Shown piece after piece: positions 1 through 8,156 of a stretch of DNA of 64,000 nt (positions within the stretch are counted from its first letter, which is position 1; every line of letters starts with the position of its first letter). The notes beneath the pieces are model-generated. The model saw nothing but the letters and a program-made list of their open reading frames with translations, made no database searches and was not told the origin of the DNA. Where the stretch lies: the NCBI GenBank assembly GCA_003133645.1, contig PKYI01000104.1, forward strand, positions 1 through 64,000, written 5' to 3'. Position numbers and translations under genes: made by a program. Source of the stretch: Acidobacteriota bacterium. GTDB taxonomy: Bacteria; Acidobacteriota; Thermoanaerobaculia; Thermoanaerobaculales; Thermoanaerobaculaceae.

Positions 1-148
1 CGTGCACGAGGGCGTCGGCGAGGCGCCGGGAGAGCTCGGGGACGCGCACCATGTGCTGCACCATGCGCGTCGCCGTGCGCGGCCCCACCCCCGGGAGCTG
101 CTCGAGCTGCTCCAGCAGCTTGCGCACCGCGGGTGGTCGCAGCTCCAT
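1..148 (-). CDS. recR: Recombination mediator RecR (N-terminal part, cut by window edge)
   Basis: The first 49 codons of recR are present; the rest lies beyond base 1. The start MELRPPAVRKLLEQLEQLPG, followed by GVGPRTATRM, is the helix-hairpin-helix DNA-binding segment typical of RecR, which works with RecF/RecO to load RecA at gapped DNA. The ATG overlaps the stop of ybaB by one base (TGATG), so translation is probably coupled. The order dnaX-ybaB-recR is conserved across bacteria and supports the call. The zinc finger and Toprim domain cannot be seen here. Confidence 0.93.
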   Translation of the reverse strand, partial: MELRPPAVRKLLEQLEQLPGVGPRTATRMVQHMVRVPELSRRLADALVH

Positions 149-447
149 CAGAACATGCCCGGCATCCCGGCCGGCAGCCCCATCCGACCGAGCAGCTCGC
201 GCGAGCGCTCCTCGAGCTGCCGGGAGGCCTCCTGCCAGGCGGCCACGATCAGGTCCTCGACCAGCCCCGGTTCCTCGCCGGCGAGCGCCTTGGCGTCGAG
301 CGTGACGCCCTTGAGCTCCTTGAGGCCGGAGAGGCGGACTCGCACCAGCCCGCCCCCGGCCGAGCCCTCGACCTCGAGCTCGCCGAGCATCTTCTGCATC
401 TGGGCCTGCGCCTGTTGCGCCTGCTGCAGCAACTTCGCGACGTTCAT
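148..447 (-). CDS. ybaB: YbaB/EbfC family nucleoid-associated protein
   Basis: A 99-residue protein of normal family length. It begins MNVAKLLQQAQQAQAQMQKM, the glutamine-rich helix of YbaB/EbfC, and has the central beta segment around residues 30-50 (VRVRLSGLKELKGV) and an acidic/amphipathic C-terminal helix. Family members are dimeric DNA-binding proteins linked to nucleoid structure and to the RecFOR pathway. The ATG overlaps the dnaX stop (ATGA) and the stop overlaps the recR start, giving a tightly coupled dnaX-ybaB-recR operon. An upstream in-frame extension exists, but it only shadows dnaX and was not used. Confidence 0.95.
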   Translation of the reverse strand: MNVAKLLQQAQQAQAQMQKMLGELEVEGSAGGGLVRVRLSGLKELKGVTLDAKALAGEEPGLVEDLIVAAWQEASRQLEERSRELLGRMGLPAGMPGMF

Positions 448-1994
448 GGCTTCTCCTCGACGCTCTCCACCCTGCCGCCGAACACCTCGAGCACGCGCTG
501 GACGCCCTCGTCGGCCTCGACGCGCGCGCGCAGAGTCTGGTCGCGCCGACCGGCCGGGGCGCCGTTCTCGTCCACCTCGACCCGCTCCCCGAGGCCGGCG
601 CGGCGGACCGCGGTGGCGAGCGTCTCGACCGCCTCCCGCAGCGACTTGCGCGTGGACGCGGGGAGGCCGCCACACCGGAGCACCACCGTGTTGCCGGCGA
701 CCGCCACCTCGCGCACCGCCCCAACCCGGCCCGCGAGCAGGTGCTCCCCCATCGCCTCGAGCGCCGCTGCCAGGCGGGCGCCGGGCGAACCAGCCGCCGG
801 GACCGGCGGTGCGGCCGATGCCGGCGGGACGGACCTCGAGGGCGGCGCGGGTGCGCCGCCGGTCCCCGGCGCCGGCTCGCCGGCGAGCAGTGCCTCGACC
901 CGTTGCAGCCGCGGCCATAGCGCCAGTCGTCCGATCGCCACCGCCACGGCCACGCCCGGCTTCTCGGCGGCGGCGACAAGCGCCTTCCCCTCGAGAGCGA
1001 GCGCGAGCAGGCGCACCAGCAACGCCGGTCCCAGGCGGCCGGCGCTCTCGGCCATCGCCGGCCGGTGGGCGGCCGGGAACGGTGCCGGCGCGGCAAGGTC
1101 GGTCGCCAGCAGCAGGAGGGCGTGCAGGAGCTGTACCAGCTGCTCGAACAGCGCCGCGGGATCGCGGCCGGAGCGCTCCTCGGCGCGGACGAGCCCGAGC
1201 GCCGCGGCGATGTCACCGCCCTCGAGGGCGCGCCAGAGCGCGAGCACGACCTCGAACGGCGGCAACCCGACAACCTCGGCGACCGCGTTCTCGTCGACCG
1301 CGCCCTCGGCGAACGCCCGCACCCGGTCGAGCAGCGAGAGCGCGTCGCGCAGGGAGCCCTCGGTGGCGCGGGCGATGAGTTGCGCCGCGCCCGGCGTCAG
1401 TTCGAACCCCTCGTTCTCGGCCACCTGGGTGAGGCGGGCCGCGACCAGGTCGGCCGGTATCGGGCGGAAATCGACCTGCAGGCAACGGGAGAGGATCGTG
1501 GCCGGGAACTTGTCCTTCTCGGTCGAGGCCAGGATGAAGACGACGTGCGCAGGCGGCTCCTCGAGGATCTTGAGCAGCGCGGCGAACGCGTCCTTGGAGA
1601 GCTGGTGCGCCTCGTCGAGGATGAAGACCCGGAAGTGGTCCCGCACCGGCAGCACGCGCGCCACCTCGCGCAGCTCGCGGACGTCGTCGATGCCGCGGTT
1701 GGAAGCGGCGTCCATCTCGAGCACGTCGAGGGAGGAGCCGGCCGCGATGTCCTGGCAGGCGCCGCACTCACCGCACGGCTCCGGCGTGGGCCCCTTCTCG
1801 CAGTTGAGCGCCTTCGCGAGCAGGCGCGCGACCGTCGTCTTGCCGACCCCGCGCAGGCCCGAGAATAGGTAGGCGTGGGCGATCTGGCCGGACGAGAGGG
1901 CGTTGCGCAGGGTGCGCACGACGACGTCCTGGCCGACGAGGTCTTCGAAACGCTGCGGCCGCCAGCGCCGCGCCAGCACCTGGTACCCGGTCAT
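444..1994 (-). CDS. dnaX: DNA polymerase III subunit gamma/tau
   Basis: 516 residues starting MTGYQVLARRWRPQRFEDLV, the canonical DnaX N-terminus. Visible motifs are the Walker A GLRGVGKTTVARLL (about residues 40-53), a four-cysteine zinc module (C at CEKG, CGECGAC), the Walker B/DEAH FILDEAH, and the SRC sensor segment (ATILSRCLQVDF). The clamp-loader ATPase core is followed by a proline/alanine-rich linker (about 370-420) and a tau-like C-terminal domain. It drives loading of the beta clamp in the replisome. The start is chosen by homology; a 23-residue in-frame extension is unlike DnaX. I saw no A-rich slippery site of the E. coli type, so there is no sign of a short gamma product. It overlaps ybaB by 4 bases. 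Confidence 0.97.
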   Translation of the reverse strand: MTGYQVLARRWRPQRFEDLVGQDVVVRTLRNALSSGQIAHAYLFSGLRGVGKTTVARLLAKALNCEKGPTPEPCGECGACQDIAAGSSLDVLEMDAASNRGIDDVRELREVARVLPVRDHFRVFILDEAHQLSKDAFAALLKILEEPPAHVVFILASTEKDKFPATILSRCLQVDFRPIPADLVAARLTQVAENEGFELTPGAAQLIARATEGSLRDALSLLDRVRAFAEGAVDENAVAEVVGLPPFEVVLALWRALEGGDIAAALGLVRAEERSGRDPAALFEQLVQLLHALLLLATDLAAPAPFPAAHRPAMAESAGRLGPALLVRLLALALEGKALVAAAEKPGVAVAVAIGRLALWPRLQRVEALLAGEPAPGTGGAPAPPSRSVPPASAAPPVPAAGSPGARLAAALEAMGEHLLAGRVGAVREVAVAGNTVVLRCGGLPASTRKSLREAVETLATAVRRAGLGERVEVDENGAPAGRRDQTLRARVEADEGVQRVLEVFGGRVESVEEKP

Positions 1995-2007
1995 GCCCGC
2001 CCCCTGA

Positions 2008-2131
2008 CCCGGGGTCCGGGATCCGGGGTCCGGGCACCGCAAGAAGCGTCTGGAACCCGGCACCAGCGGCTCACGCCCGCATGAAAGCCTTGCAGCCCGG
2101 TGCCCGGTCCCCGGTCCCCGGTCCCCGGTCT
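2008..2131. repeat. Short GC-rich tandem/palindromic repeats between SRP RNA and dnaX
   Basis: Bases 2008-2036 hold two copies of a GGGGTCCGGG unit. Bases 2101-2131 hold about four head-to-tail copies of a 7-base CCCCGGT unit. They sit between the SRP RNA gene and the dnaX start and code for nothing recognisable. They may be simple-sequence expansion. Confidence 0.6.
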
Positions 2132-2137
2132 CACGCC

Positions 2138-2268
2138 GCCGTGGCGAAGCAAGGAGCCCGGGGGGACCGCGGCGCCCGTTGCGTTCCCCTTATCGCTGCT
2201 CCCTTCCGGGCCTGACGAGGTTCGGGGGGCACCGTCGCGCGGGACCCGGGCTCCTTGCTTCCCACGGC
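2138..2268 (-). ncRNA. ffs: Bacterial signal recognition particle RNA (4.5S-type)
   Basis: On the minus strand the core GTCAGGCCCGGAAGGGAGCA is the invariant SRP RNA domain IV loop that binds Ffh (the GGAA-type apical loop and the asymmetric internal loop). The two ends pair over about 24 bases: the segment near 2244-2268 is complementary to that near 2138-2160 (GCCGTGG..AGCAAGGAGCCCGGG against CCCGGGCTCCTTGCT..CCACGGC). This gives the usual long hairpin. A position next to tRNA-Ser and upstream of dnaX is common for this gene. End points are estimated from the pairing. Confidence 0.88.
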
Positions 2269-2310
2269 GCCCGCCGGAGCGGGACACGCCGTCGGCACAC
2301 TCGCGTGGCA

Positions 2311-2400
<90 letters not shown>

Positions 2401-2464
2401 GCGTCACCACGATCATCCGTCGTTCTGTCACTCCGGTGCGCCGGCAACGCACCCCAAGTTCCTG

Positions 2465-2557
<93 letters not shown>

Positions 2558-2574
2558 GCACCGGGAGCGAGAGT

Positions 2575-3072
2575 CTACCCGCGGTCGCGTAACTTTGCAA
2601 AGAACCTCGCCAGCATTGCAGCCGCCTCCTCGGCCATGAGCCCGGTGCGGACCGCGACCCGGTGGTTGAGACGCGGGTCATCCAGCAGGTTCCCGAGCGA
2701 CCCCGCGAACCCCGTCTTTGGGTCGGACGCGGCGAAAACCACGCACGCCAGACGCGCGCCGACAGCGGCGGCGGCGCACATCGCGCATGGCTCGAGCGTC
2801 ACGAACAGCGTGCATCCGTCCAGCCGCCAGCTCCCGAGCGCGCGAGCCGCTGCGCGCAGGGCCAGGATCTCCGCGTGCGCGGTGGGGTCGCCGTCCGCCT
2901 CGCGCCGGTTGTGCGCGCGTGCCACGAGTCTTCCGTCGGGCGCGCAGACGACAGCACCCACGGGTACGTCGCCGGACGCCGCCGCAACGCCCGCTTCGAC
3001 GAGCGCCGCAGTCATCGCAACCCGGTCGGCTGCGGTGAAGACCCAGTTGGGCGTCACCTCCATCTCGCGCAT
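2575..3072 (-). CDS. tadA: tRNA-specific adenosine deaminase TadA
   Basis: A 165-residue cytidine/deoxycytidylate-deaminase-fold protein. The zinc/catalytic motif HAE is at residues 66-68 and PCAMC at 95-99; the general-acid Glu is residue 68. [15 protein letters not shown] and TLEPCAMC match TadA, which converts A34 to inosine in tRNA-Arg(ACG). The stop lies 17 bases upstream of the serine tRNA genes. The start could be this ATG or the Met three codons later; neither has a well-spaced ribosome site. The methyltransferase gene upstream ends 9 bases before it, so the two are probably cotranscribed. Confidence 0.93.
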   Translation of the reverse strand: MREMEVTPNWVFTAADRVAMTAALVEAGVAAASGDVPVGAVVCAPDGRLVARAHNRREADGDPTAHAEILALRAAARALGSWRLDGCTLFVTLEPCAMCAAAAVGARLACVVFAASDPKTGFAGSLGNLLDDPRLNHRVAVRTGLMAEEAAAMLARFFAKLRDRG

Positions 3073-3081
3073 CGCTCCGGC

Positions 3082-3810
3082 TCACCTGCCTTCACGAACT
3101 CGCGCCACCGCGACCAGCGTCAGCCCCACCCGCAGTGGCAGCGCCCGCTCGAGCCAACGCGAAAGGACCACCATTGCGTTAGCCACGCGGACGGTGGTCC
3201 CGGGAACGATCCGCCGCCTCTTCACCCTGCCGAACCACCACCAGCCCGGAACCGCCAACAGGTAGAGGTGGCGCGGCGGCGCCTCCAGCTCGAATCCGTT
3301 GCGCACCAGGATGCCGGCAAGCTGGGAGCGCGTGTAGCGGCGCCAGTGACCGAGCGCCTCGTCGATGGTACCGTAGAGCGAAGGGTGCGCAGGAACCTGA
3401 AGTAGCAGCGTTCCTCCAGGCACCAGCCAGGTGCGAAGCTGTTGCAGCGCTGCGGCGTCGTCCTCGATGTGTTCCAGGACGTTGAGACAGACGGCAACGT
3501 CGAAACTCCCCGGGGCAAAGTCGAGGCCCTCGCCCACGGTACCCATCGAAACAACCACCCCGGGATCCCCGCGAAACATCGCTCCGACCTGGTTCACGAA
3601 GCCGGCGTCCATGTCCACACAGGTCAATTGGCCCGCAAACGGCCGCAGGCGGGCGGAATAAGTGCCGATGCCGCACCCCAGCTCCAGGATGCGGCCGCCA
3701 AGATGGGGTTGCAGGCAGGAGAAGATCCAGTCGTTGTAGCGTCGGATCTCGCGCACGTGCTGGAGCGTCACCTCCTGGCAATCGACCCCACCCTTCGCGT
3801 CATGAGTCAT
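3082..3810 (-). CDS. Class I SAM-dependent methyltransferase
   Basis: 242 residues. The SAM-binding motif [16 protein letters not shown] is at about residues 40-54, motif II acid CVDMD follows, and [16 protein letters not shown] is the post-II motif of the Methyltransf_11/23 type. Residues about 130-150 ([19 protein letters not shown]) and the later [10 protein letters not shown] resemble bacterial methyltransferases that act on sugar or lipid-linked substrates. The substrate cannot be read from the sequence. It is upstream of and close to tadA, with a DUF2723 membrane protein on the other side. Confidence 0.85.
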   Translation of the reverse strand: MTHDAKGGVDCQEVTLQHVREIRRYNDWIFSCLQPHLGGRILELGCGIGTYSARLRPFAGQLTCVDMDAGFVNQVGAMFRGDPGVVVSMGTVGEGLDFAPGSFDVAVCLNVLEHIEDDAAALQQLRTWLVPGGTLLLQVPAHPSLYGTIDEALGHWRRYTRSQLAGILVRNGFELEAPPRHLYLLAVPGWWWFGRVKRRRIVPGTTVRVANAMVVLSRWLERALPLRVGLTLVAVARVREGR

Positions 3811-3921
3811 TCAGGGATTATATGCGCCGCTTTCGAGGCACGCCGCCTGAAGGCGTCACACAACCGCCGGAAAACCTCGGAGGGCGCAGCCTGCCGCGCC
3901 GCCCGGGGCCAGCGGAAGCCG

Positions 3922-5415
3922 TCAATCCGGTGCGGGCGGGGAAGGGCTGCCGGCGTGCATCGCCTCCGCCCGCGTGCCGACAACGCAGGGGTGCAGGATA
4001 AAGGACGCCGAAAGAGCCCAGAGATGGTAGTACGGTTCATAGGTATCCGCGAGCACGACCGGACGCGTCACGAGTTCGTGCCGTATCTCCGCCGCGAGCG
4101 CCACCGCGGGGTCTCGGCTGCCGAGCGCCACGTCGATCGCCACGGGACGGATATCGAGGTCGCGCCGCCAGCCACGCGCGACCTGGGCGAGGCGCAGCGG
4201 CGCCCCGGGGTTAAAGTCCGCTATGACCGTTGCGCCCGGCGGCGCACACGCCCCCAAGGCGGCCACGTAGCGCTCCGCGCCGGGGCCGAGCAGCGCGGCG
4301 GGTCCCCAGCGGCCGGCGGCCGGCAGCCCTTTGAGCGGACAAAGGAAGTAGAAGGCGTTGTTCCGGTACGGGAGGACTCTGACGCCGAGATCCTGCCGCC
4401 CCGCGATCGTCAGCGCGGCGGGGACGGCGAGGTAGACGAGCGTCTGGACCGCCACGGCGGCGGCGCGCGCGATTGTTCCGAGGCGCACCGGCAGCGCCAC
4501 CAGCGCGCCGGCGATCAGGAAAATCGCCATCAGGTGGAGACGGTACGGTGCGTAGGTAGCGAGGAGCAAGGCGAGCGCGCCCAGGCTCACACCCCACACC
4601 GCGCCGCCGCGCGCGTCGCGCCACCCCCGCCACAGCGCGGCGACGCCCATGGCCCCGAACCCGTAGAGAACGATTGCGGCGAGAACCGCAAGACCTCGCG
4701 GCGCCCGGGCGAACGCTACGAACGCCTCCCAGTGCCAGCGCCAGGTCGAGCCGCCGCTCGCGGCGAACGACGTAAGGGGGTCGGGCGGCCCCCCACCGTT
4801 GAACGCGAGCCAGACCGGCGCAGCGCCCGCGAGGGCGCCGGGCAGCAGCCGCCACATCTTTCGGCCCCCCGCCTCCCAGGCCAGCGGCACGATCAGGAAG
4901 ACAGCCATCGCGTGACAGGCCAGGGCGAGGCCCCACACCAGCCCCGCGGCCCACCACCGCCACCACCGCATCGAACTCAGAAACACCACGCCCCCCCCCA
5001 GCGTGAGCGCGAGCGCGACCGGGTACGTCTCGGCCACCGTCGCGGCCCACCACATCGGCAGGGCCACGAGGAGCAATGCCGCGGCGGTGGCAGCCCGCTC
5101 GCGGTCGCCGCCGCGGGCGCGTACCAGCAGGGCCAGCAATGCGACCGCCAACGCCCCCGCAACCGCCGAGAGGCGGTGCGCCGCGACGACCGGGTCGCCG
5201 CCAACGAGGCGCAGCCACGCCCACGCCAGCACCGTCCAGCCGGCGTGGTCGCCGGGGTTGAGGCTGGGGAAATAACCGGAGAGCGCGTACAGCGTCAGCT
5301 TGGAGGAGTCCGCCCACACGAGGCCGCGAGCGCCGGTCGCGACGTACAGCGCGAGCGCCCCGGCGAACCAGAGCGCCGCCGAACGTACGTCCGTGCGAGT
5401 GATGCCGGCAGCCAT
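3922..5415 (-). CDS. DUF2723 multi-pass membrane protein (glycosyltransferase-like)
   Basis: 497 residues with about ten hydrophobic segments. The start region has WADSSKLTLYALSGYFPS, and around residue 125 there is TVAETYPVALAL. The acidic first loop followed by an 'AETYPV' loop is the hallmark of DUF2723, a family related to GT-C protein O-mannosyltransferases. The C-terminal third (about 340-497) is soluble-looking. Family knowledge suggests transfer of a lipid-linked sugar in the inner membrane; the substrate is unknown. A short gap of about 110 bases separates it from the methyltransferase downstream. Confidence 0.82.
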   Translation of the reverse strand: MAAGITRTDVRSAALWFAGALALYVATGARGLVWADSSKLTLYALSGYFPSLNPGDHAGWTVLAWAWLRLVGGDPVVAAHRLSAVAGALAVALLALLVRARGGDRERAATAAALLLVALPMWWAATVAETYPVALALTLGGGVVFLSSMRWWRWWAAGLVWGLALACHAMAVFLIVPLAWEAGGRKMWRLLPGALAGAAPVWLAFNGGGPPDPLTSFAASGGSTWRWHWEAFVAFARAPRGLAVLAAIVLYGFGAMGVAALWRGWRDARGGAVWGVSLGALALLLATYAPYRLHLMAIFLIAGALVALPVRLGTIARAAAVAVQTLVYLAVPAALTIAGRQDLGVRVLPYRNNAFYFLCPLKGLPAAGRWGPAALLGPGAERYVAALGACAPPGATVIADFNPGAPLRLAQVARGWRRDLDIRPVAIDVALGSRDPAVALAAEIRHELVTRPVVLADTYEPYYHLWALSASFILHPCVVGTRAEAMHAGSPSPPAPD

Positions 5416-5498
5416 CGTTCAACGAGGATCATAGCCCGACCCGGCCCGCGCGCGGGTGCAGCGATGTCTCCCTGCGACGCGGTCGCGCCGACGGGCCG

Positions 5499-5960
5499 CT
5501 ACTCGATCCGGAACGGGAAGCCGATGCTGCCCTTGCCCAGCGTGCACTCGAGCAGGTAGATCCCGGCCGGCAGCGGCTTGGTGAAGCGGACCTTGAACAT
5601 TGCCGTCTCGCCCTTCATCGGCCCGACCGTGATCGCGTCCGAGGCGGACGCCTTCGACGAGTCCTGCTCGTAGAAGCCGGCGCCGTGCTTGTAGGCGGTG
5701 AGGGCGTACGGCTTGTAGTCGCCGTAGAGGATGAGGTAGTCACCGGTGCGCACCGTCGCCGTCGGCTCGCCGTTGAAGTAGTTGAGGGCGAACCCCTCGG
5801 GGGTGAATTGCGTCTCTACGTTGACGGCGGAGAGCTCGACGAGCTTCTCGTTCTGGACGAGGAAGCCGCCCTTGTGGTCGGGCTTGATCTCCCGGTTGCA
5901 CGCCGCGACCGCCACACAAACGGCGGCCACCGCCACGAGGGTCAGGGGGTTCTTGCGCAT
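5499..5960 (-). CDS. Small lipoprotein of unknown function
   Basis: 153 residues. It starts MRKNPLTLVAVAAVCVAVAAC, a signal peptide ending in a lipobox (VAAC) with the acylated Cys at residue 21. A well-placed AAAGGAG lies six bases before the ATG. The mature part is beta-rich with no motif I recognise; YLILYGDYKPYALTAY and LECTLGKGSIGFPF stand out. It probably sits in the inner or outer membrane facing the periplasm. A longer in-frame reading exists upstream but has no signal peptide and was rejected. Confidence 0.75.
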   Translation of the reverse strand: MRKNPLTLVAVAAVCVAVAACNREIKPDHKGGFLVQNEKLVELSAVNVETQFTPEGFALNYFNGEPTATVRTGDYLILYGDYKPYALTAYKHGAGFYEQDSSKASASDAITVGPMKGETAMFKVRFTKPLPAGIYLLECTLGKGSIGFPFRIE

Positions 5961-6049
5961 GATCGGCTCCTTTGGCCTCCGAAAAACGTTGTCTGGCCCC
6001 AACAGGCCGAGTATACCAAGCAGCGCACCGCAGGCGGCCGGATCCGGGG

Positions 6050-8152
6050 TTACCAGACCGGGGCTTGGAGGAGCATCGCCTGCGTGGCCGCCCGGTCCAC
6101 CGGACGCGAGAACCAGAACCCCTGCGCATGCGAGCACCCGATCTCGCGCAGCCTTTCGAGCTGCACCGCGGTTTCCACCCCCTCGGCGACCACGCTGATG
6201 TTCAGCATGTTGGCCAGCGTCACGATCGTCTTCACGATCGCCGAGGCGTCACCCTTGGTGTCCATTCCGGAGATGAACGAACGGTCGATCTTGAGCGTGT
6301 CGTACGAGAAGCGCTGCAGGTACGAGAGCGACGAGTAGCCGGTACCGAAGTCGTCCACCGAGAACTGCACCCCAAGCTTGTGGAACTGCGCCAGCTTCTC
6401 GAGCGCGACCTCGCCGTGGTCCATGATCACGTTCTCGGTGATCTCCAGCCGCAGGGAAGTCGGCGGCAGGCCCGTCCTGTCGAGGATCGCCACCACCCGG
6501 TCGTACATGTCCGGCTGCATCACCACCTTGCCGGATACGTTGACGCTGACGTAGAGCGGCGGGTCGGCAGGGACGAGGTCCTGCCACTCGCGGGCGTGGA
6601 GGCACGATTGCTCCAGCACCCACCAGCCGATCGGCACGATGAGGCCGGTCTCCTCGGCCACCGCGATGAAGCGCGTGGGGCTCACCAGGCCACGTTCCGG
6701 GTGACACCACCGCACCAGCCCTTCGAACCCGACGATCCTCTTGTCCTCCAGCGACACGATCGGCTGGTAGTGCATCACGAACTGCTTCTTCTCCACCGCC
6801 TGCCGCAGCTCGGTCTCGAGCTTGAGCAGCGCCACCACGCTGCGGTGCATCGTCTGGTCGAACACCTGGTAACACCCACGCCCGGCCGCCTTGGCGCGGT
6901 ACATCGCGGTGTCGGCGTCGCGCAGGATCTCCTCCGGCGTCCCGTACCCCGGGTTGGAGAGCGCCACGCCGATGCTCGCCGAGGTGAACACCTCCCGGCC
7001 GCCGATCACCAGCTTCTCGCGGAACAGGTCCTGAATACGCTCGGCAATGCGCGTGGCGTCGCCCGGCCCGTGGATGTCGTTGAGCAGGATCGCGAACTCG
7101 TCCCCCCCGAGCCGGGCCACGGTGTCTCCAGGCCGGAGGAACTGGGTGAGCCGGCGGGCAAGCTCGACCAGCAACTCGTCGCCGACGGTGTGCCCGAGCG
7201 AGTCGTTGATGTTCTTGAAGCGGTCGAGGTCGATGAAAAGCAACGCCACGGTGGACGACTTCCGCCGTCGCGCCTGCTCCATCGCGAGGCCCAAGTGGTC
7301 GAGGAAGAGCGTGCGGTTGGGGAGCTGCGTCAGGGCGTCGAAGAGGGCGTCGTGGAGGAGTTGTTCCTCGGCGCGCTTGCGGGCGGTGATGTCGGTGAGC
7401 GAGCCTGCCATCCGCGTGGGCTTGCCGGCGGCATCGCGCACCGCCAGGCCGCGCGCGAGCATCCAGATCGCCACGGCGCTCTTCCCGATGATGCGGTGTT
7501 CGTGCTCGAAGTGCGGCTCGGTCCCCGCGAGGTGGGCGTCGAGCGCCTTGCGCAGCCCCGAGCTGTCGTCGGTGTGTACGCGCGAGAACCACTCCTCGAT
7601 CGAACTCCCGATCTCGTCCGCGCGGAACCCGAGCATCGTCTTCCAACGCGGCGAGAAGTACGCGCTTCCGGTCGTCAAGTTCCAGTCCCAGATCCCGTCG
7701 TTGGCGCCGTTGACCGCCAAGGCGTACCGCTCCTCGCTCTCCCACATCGCGCGCTCGACGTGCATGCGGGAGATCGCGTACCGGAGCGAGCGCAGCAGCA
7801 GTTCGTTGTCCACCTGGCGCTTGACGAGGTAGTCCTGCGCGCCCTCGCGCACCGCCGAGAGCGCCGTCTCCTCGTCGTCCAGGTTGGTGAGGATCACGAT
7901 CGGCACGTGCGGCGCCACCTTCCGCGCCTTTTCGAACGAGACGAGGCCGCTGGAATCCGGCAGCGAGAAGTCGAGCAGCACGACGTCCACGGGATCCGAG
8001 GCGAGGCGCGCCAGGCCGTCCGCCAGGCGGGAAACGTGATGCACGTGCAGCACCTCCCGGCGCGACTGGGCCAGCATCACCTGGATCAGTTCGGCCTCCT
8101 CGGGGCTATCCTCGATCAGGAGCACGTTCAGGGGCTTGGTCACGCCGTCCAT
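6050..8152 (-). CDS. REC-PAS-GGDEF-EAL cyclic-di-GMP signalling protein
   Basis: About 700 residues. Order: receiver domain (1-120) with phospho-acceptor Asp in VVLLDFSLPDSSGL and the conserved Lys in DYLVKRQ; PAS domain (about 150-265); GGDEF domain with the active motif RLGGDEFAILL and an RPGD inhibitory site five residues before GGDEF; EAL domain. The EAL signature reads EGL, and the other catalytic residues are present (LEITENVIMD, DDFGTGYSSL, KIDRSFI, VAEGVET, QGFWFSRP). It can therefore plausibly both make and break c-di-GMP. It starts four bases after the hybrid kinase upstream, so the kinase is the likely partner. Confidence 0.93.
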   Translation of the reverse strand: MDGVTKPLNVLLIEDSPEEAELIQVMLAQSRREVLHVHHVSRLADGLARLASDPVDVVLLDFSLPDSSGLVSFEKARKVAPHVPIVILTNLDDEETALSAVREGAQDYLVKRQVDNELLLRSLRYAISRMHVERAMWESEERYALAVNGANDGIWDWNLTTGSAYFSPRWKTMLGFRADEIGSSIEEWFSRVHTDDSSGLRKALDAHLAGTEPHFEHEHRIIGKSAVAIWMLARGLAVRDAAGKPTRMAGSLTDITARKRAEEQLLHDALFDALTQLPNRTLFLDHLGLAMEQARRRKSSTVALLFIDLDRFKNINDSLGHTVGDELLVELARRLTQFLRPGDTVARLGGDEFAILLNDIHGPGDATRIAERIQDLFREKLVIGGREVFTSASIGVALSNPGYGTPEEILRDADTAMYRAKAAGRGCYQVFDQTMHRSVVALLKLETELRQAVEKKQFVMHYQPIVSLEDKRIVGFEGLVRWCHPERGLVSPTRFIAVAEETGLIVPIGWWVLEQSCLHAREWQDLVPADPPLYVSVNVSGKVVMQPDMYDRVVAILDRTGLPPTSLRLEITENVIMDHGEVALEKLAQFHKLGVQFSVDDFGTGYSSLSYLQRFSYDTLKIDRSFISGMDTKGDASAIVKTIVTLANMLNISVVAEGVETAVQLERLREIGCSHAQGFWFSRPVDRAATQAMLLQAPVW

Positions 8153-8156
8153 CCCT

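Noticed and set aside
133-1872. Long plus-strand frame opposite dnaX/ybaB (and similar frames at 5972-8200, 8136-9758, 9895-11136, 28093-30063 and 61452-63719)
   Set aside because: All are antisense to genes with clear catalytic motifs. Their residue make-up is Arg/Val/Gly/His-rich, and they are expected from codon bias at very high GC.
444-1994. Programmed frameshift in dnaX producing a short gamma subunit
   Set aside because: No A AAA AAG-like slippery run seen in the gene.
6050-8152. EAL domain judged inactive because the signature reads EGL
   Set aside because: The other catalytic residues (N-terminal Glu, NVIMD, DDFGTG, Lys, VAEGVET, Gln) are present; EGL variants can be active.
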